Source: Mycobacterium sp. NS-7484
GTDB taxonomy: Bacteria; Actinomycetota; Actinomycetes; Mycobacteriales; Mycobacteriaceae
Direction: 5' to 3'
Assembly: GCF_001953975.1 (NCBI RefSeq)
Contig: NZ_MBEJ01000007.1
Coordinates: 62,001-126,000 of the forward strand
DNA: 64,000 bases
Under the pieces are notes generated by a model. It had not been told where the DNA came from and made no database searches. It worked only from the letters and a program-made list of their open reading frames with translations. How positions within the stretch are numbered: position 1 is the first letter of the stretch; each line of letters opens with the position of its first letter. The position numbers were made by a program, and so were the translations under genes. Below, piece by piece: positions 16,035-24,282 of this stretch.

Positions 16035-17330
16035 GTGAACAAAGACGACATGATTCTGATCAGCGTCGACGACCACATCATCGAGCCGCCGAACATGTTC
16101 AAGAACCATCTGCCGGCGAAGTATCGAGATGAGGCGCCGCGGTTGGTGCACAACCCCGACGGCAGCGACACCTGGCAGTTCCGCGACACGGTGATCCCCA
16201 ACGTGGCGTTGAACGCGGTGGCCGGCCGGCCCAAGGAGGAGTACGGGTTGGAGCCTCAAGGGCTCGACGAGATCCGCAAGGGCTGCTATGACCCGGATGA
16301 GCGGGTCAAGGACATGAATGCCGGTGGGGTACTGGCGACGATGAACTTTCCGTCGTTTCCCGGCTTTGCGGCACGGTTGTTCGCCACCGACGACGACGAC
16401 TTCTCGCTGGCGTTGGTGCAGGCCTACAACGACTGGCACATCGACGAGTGGTGCGGGTCGAACCCGGGGCGGTTCATCCCGATGGCGATCCCGGCCATCT
16501 GGAACCCGCAACTGTGTGCCGACGAAGTGCGCCGGGTGTCGAAGAAGGGCGTGCACTCGCTGACCTTCACCGAGAACCCGTCCACCTTGGGCTACCCGTC
16601 GTTCCACGACCTGGAGTACTGGAAGCCGTTGTGGGAGGCCCTCGTTGACACCGACACCGTCATGAACGTGCACATCGGGTCCTCGGGCAAGCTGGCGATC
16701 ACCGCGCCTGATGCGCCGATGGATGTGATGATCACACTGCAGCCGATGAACATCGTTCAGGCCGCGGCGGATCTGTTGTGGTCGGCGCCGATCAAGGCCT
16801 ACCCCGACCTGAAGATCGCGTTGAGCGAGGGTGGCACCGGGTGGATTCCGTACTTCCTGGACCGGGTGGATCGCACCTTCGAGATGCACTCGACGTGGAC
16901 GAATCAGGACTTCGGCGGCAAGCTGCCCAGCGAGGTGTTCCGCGAGCATTTCATGACGTGCTTCATCTCCGATCCGGTCGGGGTCAAGAACCGTCACGAG
17001 ATCGGGGTGGACAACATCTGCTGGGAGATGGACTACCCGCACAGTGACTCGATGTGGCCGGGCGCGCCCGAGGAACTGTGGGCGGTGTTCGACACCTACG
17101 ACGTACCTGACGACGAGATCAACAAGATCACCCACGAGAACGCGATGCGGCTGTATCACTTCGACCCGTTCGCCCATGTGCCCAAGGACCAGGCCACCGT
17201 CGGAGCGCTGCGCAAGGCTGCCGAAGGACACGATGTGTCGATCCGCGCCCTGAGCAACAAGGAGAAGACTGGCACCAGCTTCGCGGACTTCCAGGCCAAC
17301 GCCAAAGCCGTTTCCGGCGCACGGGACTGA
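16035..17330 (+). CDS. Amidohydrolase-fold metal-dependent hydrolase/decarboxylase (PF04909 type)
   Basis: A 431-residue TIM-barrel protein. Metal-site residues are visible: Asp12-x-His14 (SVDDHIIEP), His in MNVHIGSSG and Asp in MDYPHSDS. The family (ACMSD-like) contains hydrolases and non-oxidative decarboxylases of aromatic or heterocyclic acids; many uncharacterised mycobacterial members accompany oxygenases. The GTG start at 16035 has GGAG 7 bp upstream. It is the first gene of the plus operon to 22926, divergent from the Rieske operon, so both probably serve one pathway. It is the only one of the three PF04909-type proteins here besides 42918 with all the expected residues. Confidence 0.88.
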   Translation: MNKDDMILISVDDHIIEPPNMFKNHLPAKYRDEAPRLVHNPDGSDTWQFRDTVIPNVALNAVAGRPKEEYGLEPQGLDEIRKGCYDPDERVKDMNAGGVLATMNFPSFPGFAARLFATDDDDFSLALVQAYNDWHIDEWCGSNPGRFIPMAIPAIWNPQLCADEVRRVSKKGVHSLTFTENPSTLGYPSFHDLEYWKPLWEALVDTDTVMNVHIGSSGKLAITAPDAPMDVMITLQPMNIVQAAADLLWSAPIKAYPDLKIALSEGGTGWIPYFLDRVDRTFEMHSTWTNQDFGGKLPSEVFREHFMTCFISDPVGVKNRHEIGVDNICWEMDYPHSDSMWPGAPEELWAVFDTYDVPDDEINKITHENAMRLYHFDPFAHVPKDQATVGALRKAAEGHDVSIRALSNKEKTGTSFADFQANAKAVSGARD

Positions 17331-17369
17331 TCGTCGGGCCGGGACCGGCCCAGAAAATAGGAGAACACA

Positions 17370-18560
17370 GTGTCGGGCGGTATGAACTTCGAACTGACCG
17401 AGGACCAGCAGCTGATCCGCAAATCCGTTGCGGAGCTGGCGGCCAAGTTCGATGACCACTATTGGATGACCAAGGACCAGGCGCACGAATTCCCGCAGGA
17501 GTTCTACGACGCCATCGCCGGTGGCGGCTGGCTGGGAATGACCATCCCGGAGGAGTATGGCGGCCACGGCCTCGGTATCACCGAGGCCACAATCCTGGCC
17601 GAGGAAGTGGCTCGCTCCGGCGGAGCCATGAACGCCGCCAGCGCGATCCACATGTCGATCTTCGGCATGCAGCCGGTGGTGGTCTTCGGGTCCGAGGAGA
17701 TGAAGAAGGCCACCCTGCCGCGCATCGTCAACGGCGATCTGCACGTGTGCTTCGGCGTCACCGAACCTGGTGCCGGGCTGGACACCTCGCGCATCACCAC
17801 GTTCGCCAGAAAAGACGGCGACAGCTACGTGGTCAACGGCCGCAAGGTGTGGATCTCCAAAGCCCTTGAGTCCGAGAAGATCTTGCTGCTGACCCGCACG
17901 GAGTCCCGCGAGGACGTCGAGAAGCGCGGCGGGAAGCCGACCGACGGACTGTCGTTGTTCCTCACCGACCTCGACCGCGACCACGTCGAGATCCGGCCCA
18001 TCAACAAGATGGGCCGAAACGCGGTGAGCTCCAACGAGTTGTTCATCGACGATCTGCGGGTGCCGGCCGAGCACCTGATCGGCGAGGAGGGCAAGGGCTT
18101 CAAGTACATCCTGCACGGGCTCAACCCGGAACGGATGCTGATCGCCGCCGAAGCCCTGGGCATCGGCCGGGTGGCGCTGGACCGCGCGGTGAAATACGCC
18201 AACGAGCGCGTGGTGTTCGACCGGCCGATCGGCATGAACCAGGGCATCCAGTTCCCGCTGGCCGACTCACTGGCCCGGCTGGATGCGGCCGAGCTGATCC
18301 TGCGCAAGGCCACCTGGCTCTACGACAACGGCAAGTCGTGCGGTCGGGAGGCCAACATGGCCAAGTATCTGTGCGCTGACGCCGGATTTGGTGCCGCCGA
18401 CCGGGCGTTGCAGACCCACGGCGGGATGGGTTACTCCGAGGAGTACAACATCTCCCGGTTCTTCCGGGAATCCCGACTGATGAAGATCGCGCCGGTGAGC
18501 CAGGAGATGATCCTGAACTTCTTGAGCGCGAATGTTCTCGGCCTGCCCAAGAGCTACTGA
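17370..18560 (+). CDS. Acyl-CoA dehydrogenase (FadE type), 396 aa
   Basis: Full-length acyl-CoA dehydrogenase. N-terminal helices contain IPEEYGGHGLG, the middle domain CFGVTEPGAGLDTSRI and GRKVWISKA, and the C-terminal domain ALQTHGGMGYSEEYNISRFFRE. It should introduce an alpha,beta double bond in an acyl-CoA with FAD. The GTG start at 17370 is supported by AGGAGA 6 bp upstream. It is second in the operon, followed 16 bp later by an SDR. The final motif differs from the common GGTSEIQ form (APVSQEMIL). Confidence 0.9.
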   Translation: MSGGMNFELTEDQQLIRKSVAELAAKFDDHYWMTKDQAHEFPQEFYDAIAGGGWLGMTIPEEYGGHGLGITEATILAEEVARSGGAMNAASAIHMSIFGMQPVVVFGSEEMKKATLPRIVNGDLHVCFGVTEPGAGLDTSRITTFARKDGDSYVVNGRKVWISKALESEKILLLTRTESREDVEKRGGKPTDGLSLFLTDLDRDHVEIRPINKMGRNAVSSNELFIDDLRVPAEHLIGEEGKGFKYILHGLNPERMLIAAEALGIGRVALDRAVKYANERVVFDRPIGMNQGIQFPLADSLARLDAAELILRKATWLYDNGKSCGREANMAKYLCADAGFGAADRALQTHGGMGYSEEYNISRFFRESRLMKIAPVSQEMILNFLSANVLGLPKSY

Positions 18561-18576
18561 GGAGAAAACCAGTTCA

Positions 18577-19335
18577 ATGAGGACCTATTTCGATCTCACC
18601 GGACGTTCGGCGTTGGTGACCGGGGCCGGCGCGGGAATCGGCGCGGCGGTCGCCGAGGCGCTGGCGGCGGCCGGTGCCTCGGTGCTGGTGACCGACATCA
18701 GCGGTGAGGCGGCCGCGAAGGTCGCCGAGCGGGTCAACACCGCCGGGGGCAAGGCCGACAGCGCCGCGCTCGACGTCAGTGATCGCGCAGCTGCGGAGGC
18801 CGCCGCGGCCCAGGCGGCCGCGCTCACCGAGGGCAACCTGCACATCGTCGTCAACAACGCCGGGGTCACCGCGCCGGCGATGTTCCCCAAGCTGACCGAC
18901 GAGACCTTCCGGCTCACGTTCGACATCCACGTGATGGGCACGTTCCACGTCACCCAGTCGGCACTGCCGCACATGCCCACCGACGGCACCGGACGCATCA
19001 TCAACGTCACCTCGTCCGCAGGCATCACCGGCACGCTCGGTCAGGTGAACTACTCGGCGGCCAAGGCCGGCCTGATCGGCATCACCAAGTCGTTGGCGCG
19101 GGAGTTGGCTCCCAAGAACATCATGGTCAACGCGCTGGCGCCGTTGGCCGCCACGCCGATGACCGAGACCATCCGCACCAACGAGAAGTTCGCCGCGAAC
19201 ATGATGAACCGCATCCCGCTCAAGCGCTGGGCCGAGGCCGACGAGGTCGCCGGTGCGTTCGTGTTCATGGCCTCCGATGCCGCGTCGTACATCACCGGGC
19301 AGGTGCTCCCGGTCGATGGCGGCATGGTTATGTGA
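18577..19335 (+). CDS. Short-chain dehydrogenase/reductase (FabG-like), 252 aa
   Basis: Classical SDR with TGAGAGIG for nucleotide binding, NNAGVT, Ser in NVTSSAG, and YSAAK as Tyr-x3-Lys; it ends with the usual VLPVDGG. It is a likely (3-hydroxy)acyl-CoA dehydrogenase or alcohol dehydrogenase for the product of the preceding dehydrogenase. The ATG at 18577 lies after GAGGAGAAAA and fits the domain start; an in-frame extension to 18532 would overlap the dehydrogenase gene. The 31-bp gap to the CoA-transferase has no promoter signal. Confidence 0.9.
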   Translation: MRTYFDLTGRSALVTGAGAGIGAAVAEALAAAGASVLVTDISGEAAAKVAERVNTAGGKADSAALDVSDRAAAEAAAAQAAALTEGNLHIVVNNAGVTAPAMFPKLTDETFRLTFDIHVMGTFHVTQSALPHMPTDGTGRIINVTSSAGITGTLGQVNYSAAKAGLIGITKSLARELAPKNIMVNALAPLAATPMTETIRTNEKFAANMMNRIPLKRWAEADEVAGAFVFMASDAASYITGQVLPVDGGMVM

Positions 19336-19366
19336 CTCTGTGAGCGAGTTGACGAGCGAACCACCG

Positions 19367-20593
19367 ATGACAGACCGTTCCGCCCTGCCGCTGGCGGGTA
19401 TCACCGTCATCGCGATGGAACAGGCGGTCTCGGCGCCGATGTGCACCCGGGTGCTGGCCGACTTCGGCGCCCGGGTGATCAAGATCGAGAACCCCAAGGG
19501 CGGTGATTTCGCCCGCGACTACGACACCGTGGTGAACGGGATGGCCGCCCACTTCGTGTGGGCCAACCGCGGTAAGGAGTCGATCACCCTCAACCTGAAA
19601 TCTCCCGAGGGAATGGAAGTCCTGCACCGGCTGCTCGACACCGCCGATGCTTTCGTGTCCAATCTCGCCCCGGGCGCCACCGCGCGGCTCGGGCTCGGGC
19701 CCGAGGATCTCAAGGTGCGTCACCCGCAGGTGATCCCGGTCGAGATCGACGGCTACGGCCCCGGTGGCCCGCTGTCGCACAAGCGGGCCTACGACCTGCT
19801 GGTGCAGGCGGAATCCGGTTCGTGCGCGTCGACCGGGTACGCCGGGATGCCGGCCAAACCCGGTGCCGCAGTTGCCGATATCACCACCGGGTTGTACTCG
19901 GCGCTGTCCATCATGGCCCTGCTGGTCGGACGGGCCCGCAACGGGACGACAGGTGCCGCGCCGGCCGTGGCGGTCAGCTTGTTCGACACGATGACCGATA
20001 TCATGGGCTACCAACTGACCTATACACAGCACTCCGGGATCGACCAGATCCCGCTCGGCATGAGTTCGCCGGCGGTGGCGCCCTACGGTGCCTTCGACAC
20101 CCGCGATGGCCAGACCGTCGTGCTGGGCACCACCAACGACCGGGAATGGCAGCGGCTGGCCCGCGAGATCATCGAACGTCCCGATCTGGCCGACGATCCG
20201 CGGTTCGCCACCAACTCCGATCGGTGTGCGCATCGCGACGAGCTCAACAAGGCCATCGAATCCTGCTGTGCGCAACACGATCTGGCTGATATCCAGCAGA
20301 CCGCCGACGATGCCGGGATCGGCAATTCGCGCTACAACCTGCCCAGTGAGGTCATCGAGCATCCGCATCTGAAGGCGCGCGACCGGTGGCGTAGCGTCGG
20401 CACGCCCAACGGCGACATCTCGGCACTGCTGCCCCCGCCGGTGATCAGCGGCATGGAGCTCGGCATGGGGGCGGTGCCGGGCCTCGGCGAGCACACCGAC
20501 GCCATCCTCGGTGGGATCGGACTGAGTGCCGACGAGATCGCCGAACTTCGTCGCCACGGCGCGATCGGCCCGGCCTACCAGTCTTTGTCCTGA
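19367..20593 (+). CDS. Family III CoA-transferase-like protein with Asp-to-Ala at active site
   Basis: A 408-residue CaiB/BaiF protein: N-terminal Rossmann-like part with CTRVLADFGARVIKIE, then WANRGKESITLNLK, and the C-terminal GLGEHTDAIL. In this family the nucleophilic Asp lies in a VDVSxxD motif; here it reads VAVSLFD, with Ala202 in that place. This argues against ordinary CoA transfer. The ATG at 19367 is used because the preceding residues are not family-like; a GTG at 19340 is also in frame. Context: between an SDR and a thiolase of the same operon. Confidence 0.83.
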   Translation: MTDRSALPLAGITVIAMEQAVSAPMCTRVLADFGARVIKIENPKGGDFARDYDTVVNGMAAHFVWANRGKESITLNLKSPEGMEVLHRLLDTADAFVSNLAPGATARLGLGPEDLKVRHPQVIPVEIDGYGPGGPLSHKRAYDLLVQAESGSCASTGYAGMPAKPGAAVADITTGLYSALSIMALLVGRARNGTTGAAPAVAVSLFDTMTDIMGYQLTYTQHSGIDQIPLGMSSPAVAPYGAFDTRDGQTVVLGTTNDREWQRLAREIIERPDLADDPRFATNSDRCAHRDELNKAIESCCAQHDLADIQQTADDAGIGNSRYNLPSEVIEHPHLKARDRWRSVGTPNGDISALLPPPVISGMELGMGAVPGLGEHTDAILGGIGLSADEIAELRRHGAIGPAYQSLS

Positions 20594-20604
20594 AGGAGAA
20601 TCCC

Positions 20605-21762
20605 ATGCGTGAAACCGTGATCGTCGAGGCCGTCCGCACCCCGGTCGGCAAACGCAACGGCGGGCTGTCCGGCTTCCACGCTGCCGACCTGTCCGCCCTG
20701 GTGCTCAACGCGCTGGTGGAACGGGCCGGCATCAGCCCCGACATCGTCGACGACGTGGTCTGGGGTTGCGTGTCGCAGGTCGGCGATCAGTCCAGCAACA
20801 TCGGCCGGTATTCGGTGCTGGCCGCCGGTTGGCCCGAACACATCCCGGGCACCACGGTCAACCGGGCGTGCGGATCAAGCCAGCAGGCACTGGATTTCGC
20901 AGTCCAGGCCGTGATGTCGGGTCAGCAGGACGTGGTGGTGGCCGGCGGCGTGGAGGTGATGAGCCGGGTGCCATTGGGGGCCGCTCGAGCCACCGGCACC
21001 CCCTACGGCCCGAAAGTGTTTGCCCGGTACCAGGATTTCTCCTTCAACCAGGGCATCTCGGCTGAGATGATCGCGCAGAAGTGGGGCTTTGACCGAACCC
21101 GTTTGGACGAGTACTCGGTTCGCTCGCATGAGCTGGCTGCGGCCGCTCAGGATCGCGGTGCGTTCGAGCACCAGATGATCACGGTGTTCCCGGATCCGGC
21201 TGATCAGCTCGACCCGGTGGTCGCCGACGAAGGGGTCCGGCGGGGGAGCACCGTCGAGAAACTCGCCGGGCTCAAGCCGGCATTCGCCGACGACGGGGTG
21301 ATCCACGCCGGCAACTCCTCGCAGATTTCCGACGGCGCCGCGGCGCTGCTGGTGATGACCGCCGAAAGTGCCCTGGCACTGGGGCTTTCACCGATCGTGC
21401 GGTACCGCGCGGGTGCGGTCACCGGAGCCGATCCGGTGTTGATGCTGACCGGGCCGATCCCGGCCACCCAGAAGGTGCTGCGCAAGGCCGGCGTCGGGCT
21501 CGACGAGGTCGGTGTGTTCGAGGTGAACGAGGCCTTCGCCCCGGTGCCCCTTGCCTGGCTGGCCGAGACGGGCGCCGACGAAGCCAAGACGAATCCGCTC
21601 GGGGGTGCCATCGCGCTGGGCCATCCGCTCGGTGCGTCGGGCGCGGTGCTGATGACCCGGATGATCAATCACATGCGCGACAACGGAATTCGCTACGGTC
21701 TGCAGACCATGTGTGAAGGCGGCGGGACCGCCAACGCCACGCTGGTCGAGCTCATCGACTGA
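20605..21762 (+). CDS. Acetyl-CoA acyltransferase (thiolase, FadA type)
   Basis: A 385-residue thiolase with the complete catalytic set: Cys89 (NRACGSS), His340 (GHPLGASG), Cys370 (MCEGGG) and the NEAF motif (308-311). It should cleave a 3-ketoacyl-CoA with CoA, the final step of a beta-oxidation turn. AAGGAGAA precedes the ATG by 5 bp. It lies between the CoA-transferase-like gene and another acyl-CoA dehydrogenase in the same plus operon, which therefore encodes most of one chain-shortening cycle (no hydratase is present here; the crotonases at the left may serve). Confidence 0.94.
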   Translation: MRETVIVEAVRTPVGKRNGGLSGFHAADLSALVLNALVERAGISPDIVDDVVWGCVSQVGDQSSNIGRYSVLAAGWPEHIPGTTVNRACGSSQQALDFAVQAVMSGQQDVVVAGGVEVMSRVPLGAARATGTPYGPKVFARYQDFSFNQGISAEMIAQKWGFDRTRLDEYSVRSHELAAAAQDRGAFEHQMITVFPDPADQLDPVVADEGVRRGSTVEKLAGLKPAFADDGVIHAGNSSQISDGAAALLVMTAESALALGLSPIVRYRAGAVTGADPVLMLTGPIPATQKVLRKAGVGLDEVGVFEVNEAFAPVPLAWLAETGADEAKTNPLGGAIALGHPLGASGAVLMTRMINHMRDNGIRYGLQTMCEGGGTANATLVELID

Positions 21763-21777
21763 CGCTAGGGAGAAGTA

Positions 21778-22926
21778 GTGCAACGCAACCTGTTCACCGA
21801 GGACCACGAGGCGTTTCGTGCGCTCGCGCGCGATTTCATCGAAAAGGAAGTCGTCCCCGCCTATCCCGAGTGGGAGAAGGGCGGGCGCATGCCCCGTGAC
21901 GTCTTCAAGCAGATGGGGGAGCTCGGCATGCTCGGCATGGCGATCCCCGAGGAGTACGGCGGCGCGGGTATCGACGACTACCGCTACAACGTGGTGCTGC
22001 AGGAGGAGGCGGCCCGGGCGTTGGTGACGCTGTCGACGGTGCGCACCCAGCTCGAGGTGATCCTGCCGTACTTCCTGCATTACGCGAACGAAGAGCAGCG
22101 GCAACGCTGGTTCCCCGGGCTGGCGGCGGGCACGCTGCTGACGGCGGTCGCGATGACCGAGCCGGGCACCGGTTCCGATCTGGCCGGCATGCGCACCTCC
22201 GCGGTCCGTGACGGTGACGAGTACGTGCTCAACGGTGCCAAGACGTTCATCACCGGGGGCATCCAGGCCGATCTGGTCGTCGTGGTGGCGCGCACCTCCA
22301 CCGATCCGGAGAACCGGCGTAAGGGGCTGACCCTGCTGGTCGTCGAGGACGGCATGGCCGGGTTCGAGCGGGGCCGCGAGCTGGAGAAGATGGGCTGCAA
22401 GGTGCAGGACACCGCGGAGCTGTCGTTCACCGACGTGCGCGTGCCCGTGGCCAACGTGTTGGGGGAGGAGGGCGAGGCGTTCAGCTACCTCGGCCACAAC
22501 CTGGCCCAGGAGCGGCTCACCGTGGCGGTGGGCTCGGTGGCTCAGGCCCGCTCAGCGATCGCGGCGGCGATCGACTACACCAAGGACCGCAAGGCCTTCG
22601 GCCAGCCGGTCGCGTCGTTTCAGAACACCAAGTTCGAACTCGCGGCGTGCTCCACGGAGGTCGAGGCGGCGCAGGCGATGCTCGACCGAGCCGTGGCCCT
22701 GCACGTCGACGGTGAGCTGTCGGGAGCCGATGCAGCCCGCGTGAAACTGTTTTGCACCGAGATGCAGGCGCGGGTGATCGATCGTTGCCTGCAACTGTTC
22801 GGCGGGTACGGCTACATGATGGAGTACCCCATTGCGCGGCTCTACACGGACGCCCGGGTGGCCCGCATCTACGCCGGTACCAGCGAGGTCATGAAGGTCA
22901 TCATCGCCAAATCGCTGGGCCTGTAG
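21778..22926 (+). CDS. Acyl-CoA dehydrogenase (FadE type), 382 aa
   Basis: Canonical full-length acyl-CoA dehydrogenase: IPEEYGGAGID in the N-terminal domain, TEPGTGSDLAGM and NGAKTFITGG around FAD, and DRKAFGQPVASFQNTKFELA, QLFGGYGYM and YAGTSEVMK in the C-terminal domain. It has a GTG start with GGGAGAA 5 bp upstream. It is the last gene of the operon starting at 16035. It is the most typical dehydrogenase in the window, probably acting on straight or simple branched acyl-CoA. Confidence 0.93.
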   Translation: MQRNLFTEDHEAFRALARDFIEKEVVPAYPEWEKGGRMPRDVFKQMGELGMLGMAIPEEYGGAGIDDYRYNVVLQEEAARALVTLSTVRTQLEVILPYFLHYANEEQRQRWFPGLAAGTLLTAVAMTEPGTGSDLAGMRTSAVRDGDEYVLNGAKTFITGGIQADLVVVVARTSTDPENRRKGLTLLVVEDGMAGFERGRELEKMGCKVQDTAELSFTDVRVPVANVLGEEGEAFSYLGHNLAQERLTVAVGSVAQARSAIAAAIDYTKDRKAFGQPVASFQNTKFELAACSTEVEAAQAMLDRAVALHVDGELSGADAARVKLFCTEMQARVIDRCLQLFGGYGYMMEYPIARLYTDARVARIYAGTSEVMKVIIAKSLGL

Positions 22927-22996
22927 ACCTGGTGTATCCGGCGGTTGTGACAGCCGCCGGTAATTACTTTTCCTGAGACGCTTGTCACAGCGGCCA

Positions 22997-23028
22997 AACC
23001 AACTTACTGTGTGTTCACTAGGTTGGTT
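22997..23028. promoter_or_regulatory. Inverted repeat, likely operator of the adjacent TetR gene
   Basis: A perfect 7-bp inverted repeat AACCAAC (22997-23003) / GTTGGTT (23022-23028) with 18-bp spacing lies 15 bp before the chosen TetR start. The spacing of about 25 bp between repeat centres is compatible with two half-sites on one DNA face. It differs from the other operators in the window, so this regulator probably has its own target set. Confidence 0.5.
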
Positions 23029-23043
23029 CGACGAAGGAGTCCG

Positions 23044-23697
23044 GTGGCTTCGGTGGCAGGTGCAGAGGCGTCTTCGGCGGGGGTGCGGCCCTACGAGACG
23101 CTCCTGGCCAAGGGGGAAGACCGCAGGCAGCGGATACTTTCCGTGGCAGAGAAGCTGCTCGCGCGCAATGGTTGGCGCAACACCTCGCTGGCGCAGATCG
23201 CCAGGGAGGTCGGCGTGACGCCGGCAGGCCTGTTGCATCATTTCGAGTCCAAGGAGCAGCTGCTCAACGCCGTGCTCGACGCGCGCGATCACGATGACGA
23301 CACTCACGCCGACCGCTCCGGTGATCTTGCCGAGGAGATCAAGCGAGTCGCCAAACGGTTCGTCCGGGCGCCGGAGTTGGTGGGCACGTTCACGGTGCTG
23401 CTGGTCGAGAACATCCACCCCGACGCCCCGCTGCACGATCGTTTGCTGAAACGGCAGCAGGCCGCGCGCGACATCGTCACCGACATCATCACCCGTGGCC
23501 AGCTCAGCGGCCGCTATCGCACCGACTTCGACGCGGCCACCAAGGCCGTGGAAATCCTGGCATTCATCAATGGAATGGAGACCTCATGGTTACTCGATCC
23601 CTCGCTCCCGTTGACCGACGTGTTCAACAGCTACGCGGAGATGCTGGAACGGGAGATCGCGCAACCGGTCGGGCGCAACGGGGCGGCCGGCCAATGA
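23044..23697 (+). CDS. TetR-family transcriptional regulator
   Basis: A 217-residue TetR protein. The helix-turn-helix spans residues about 25-70 (RILSVAEKLLARNG...LAQIAREVGVTPAGLLHHFESKEQLL); the remainder is a helical ligand domain. The GTG at 23044 is chosen, with GAAGGAG 4 bp upstream; an earlier GTG at 23011 would lie inside the inverted repeat 22997-23028. It follows the beta-oxidation operon by 117 bp and overlaps or abuts the unknown gene downstream, with which it is co-transcribed. Confidence 0.88.
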   Translation: MASVAGAEASSAGVRPYETLLAKGEDRRQRILSVAEKLLARNGWRNTSLAQIAREVGVTPAGLLHHFESKEQLLNAVLDARDHDDDTHADRSGDLAEEIKRVAKRFVRAPELVGTFTVLLVENIHPDAPLHDRLLKRQQAARDIVTDIITRGQLSGRYRTDFDAATKAVEILAFINGMETSWLLDPSLPLTDVFNSYAEMLEREIAQPVGRNGAAGQ

Positions 23698-23711
23698 GAT
23701 TGGAGGACGAC

Positions 23712-24215
23712 ATGCGGTATCGGCTCGATGTGGTCGCCCCCTGTGTGGTGGACGCGGTCCGGTTCGCCGGCGGCTGGTTGGTGGACCGGGTGATGGCTGG
23801 TTGGGATGTCACGGTGCTGATCGGCGCCGACGAGGACGTCCGGCCGCTGGCGATTCTCGGCGTGGAGACCATCGCGCTGGAGTCGGTGCTCGAGTCTTGG
23901 GAGGACCGGCCGCATCCGCAGACCGTCGCTGTGGCCGCTGACCTGTTCAACAGCGACGAGCGCGTGCGCCGCGGCGTCCTGGGTGCCTTGGAGCAGGGGC
24001 ACACCGAGGTCACGCTGTGGGGCGACGAGTGTCCGGCCGATCTCAGCGTCGATCCGGTTCGTCACGAATTGTCCGCTGCGGCGCGGGCTTTCAAGGCGCA
24101 GGCGCTGGCCGCCGTCAACCACCTGGAAGCCGGCGGTGTCGGCAACACCGAAGTATTCCGGTGCGGCACCATGATCAAGCGGTCAGTGCCGGCCGATCTG
24201 ATCCCGGCCAGCTGA
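23712..24215 (+). CDS. Conserved-looking protein of unknown function, TetR partner, 167 aa
   Basis: I do not recognise the family. The start at 23712 has GGAGG 5 bp upstream; an ATG at 23694, overlapping the TetR stop by 4 bp, is the alternative. The protein is soluble, alpha/beta in character (DVVAPCVVDAVRFAGGWLVDRVMAGWDVTVLI, then DVRPLAILGVETIAL), with no membrane segment. It alternates hydrophobic strands and helices, which could suit a small ligand-binding or dinucleotide-like fold. Being the only companion of the TetR gene, it may modulate the regulator or be its main target. Confidence 0.65.
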   Translation: MRYRLDVVAPCVVDAVRFAGGWLVDRVMAGWDVTVLIGADEDVRPLAILGVETIALESVLESWEDRPHPQTVAVAADLFNSDERVRRGVLGALEQGHTEVTLWGDECPADLSVDPVRHELSAAARAFKAQALAAVNHLEAGGVGNTEVFRCGTMIKRSVPADLIPAS

Positions 24216-24223
24216 CTACTCGC

Positions 24224-24279
24224 CGAACGTGCACCCAGATCGTGATTTCACGCGATTTCGCGATCTGGGCGCACGCTCG
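24224..24279. terminator. Intergenic hairpin between convergent genes
   Basis: Arms 24224-24242 and 24261-24279 pair over 19 positions, with two G-U pairs, around the core CCCAGATCG / CGATCTGGG. It is placed between the convergent unknown gene and the P450 gene and likely terminates both. Its ends differ from the GCGAGCAGAC family. Confidence 0.65.
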
Positions 24280-24282
24280 ACG

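Noticed and set aside
15990-18116. Open frame of 708 codons on the minus strand
   Set aside because: Antisense to the amidohydrolase and acyl-CoA dehydrogenase genes, whose plus-strand products have clear family motifs; the minus product has none.
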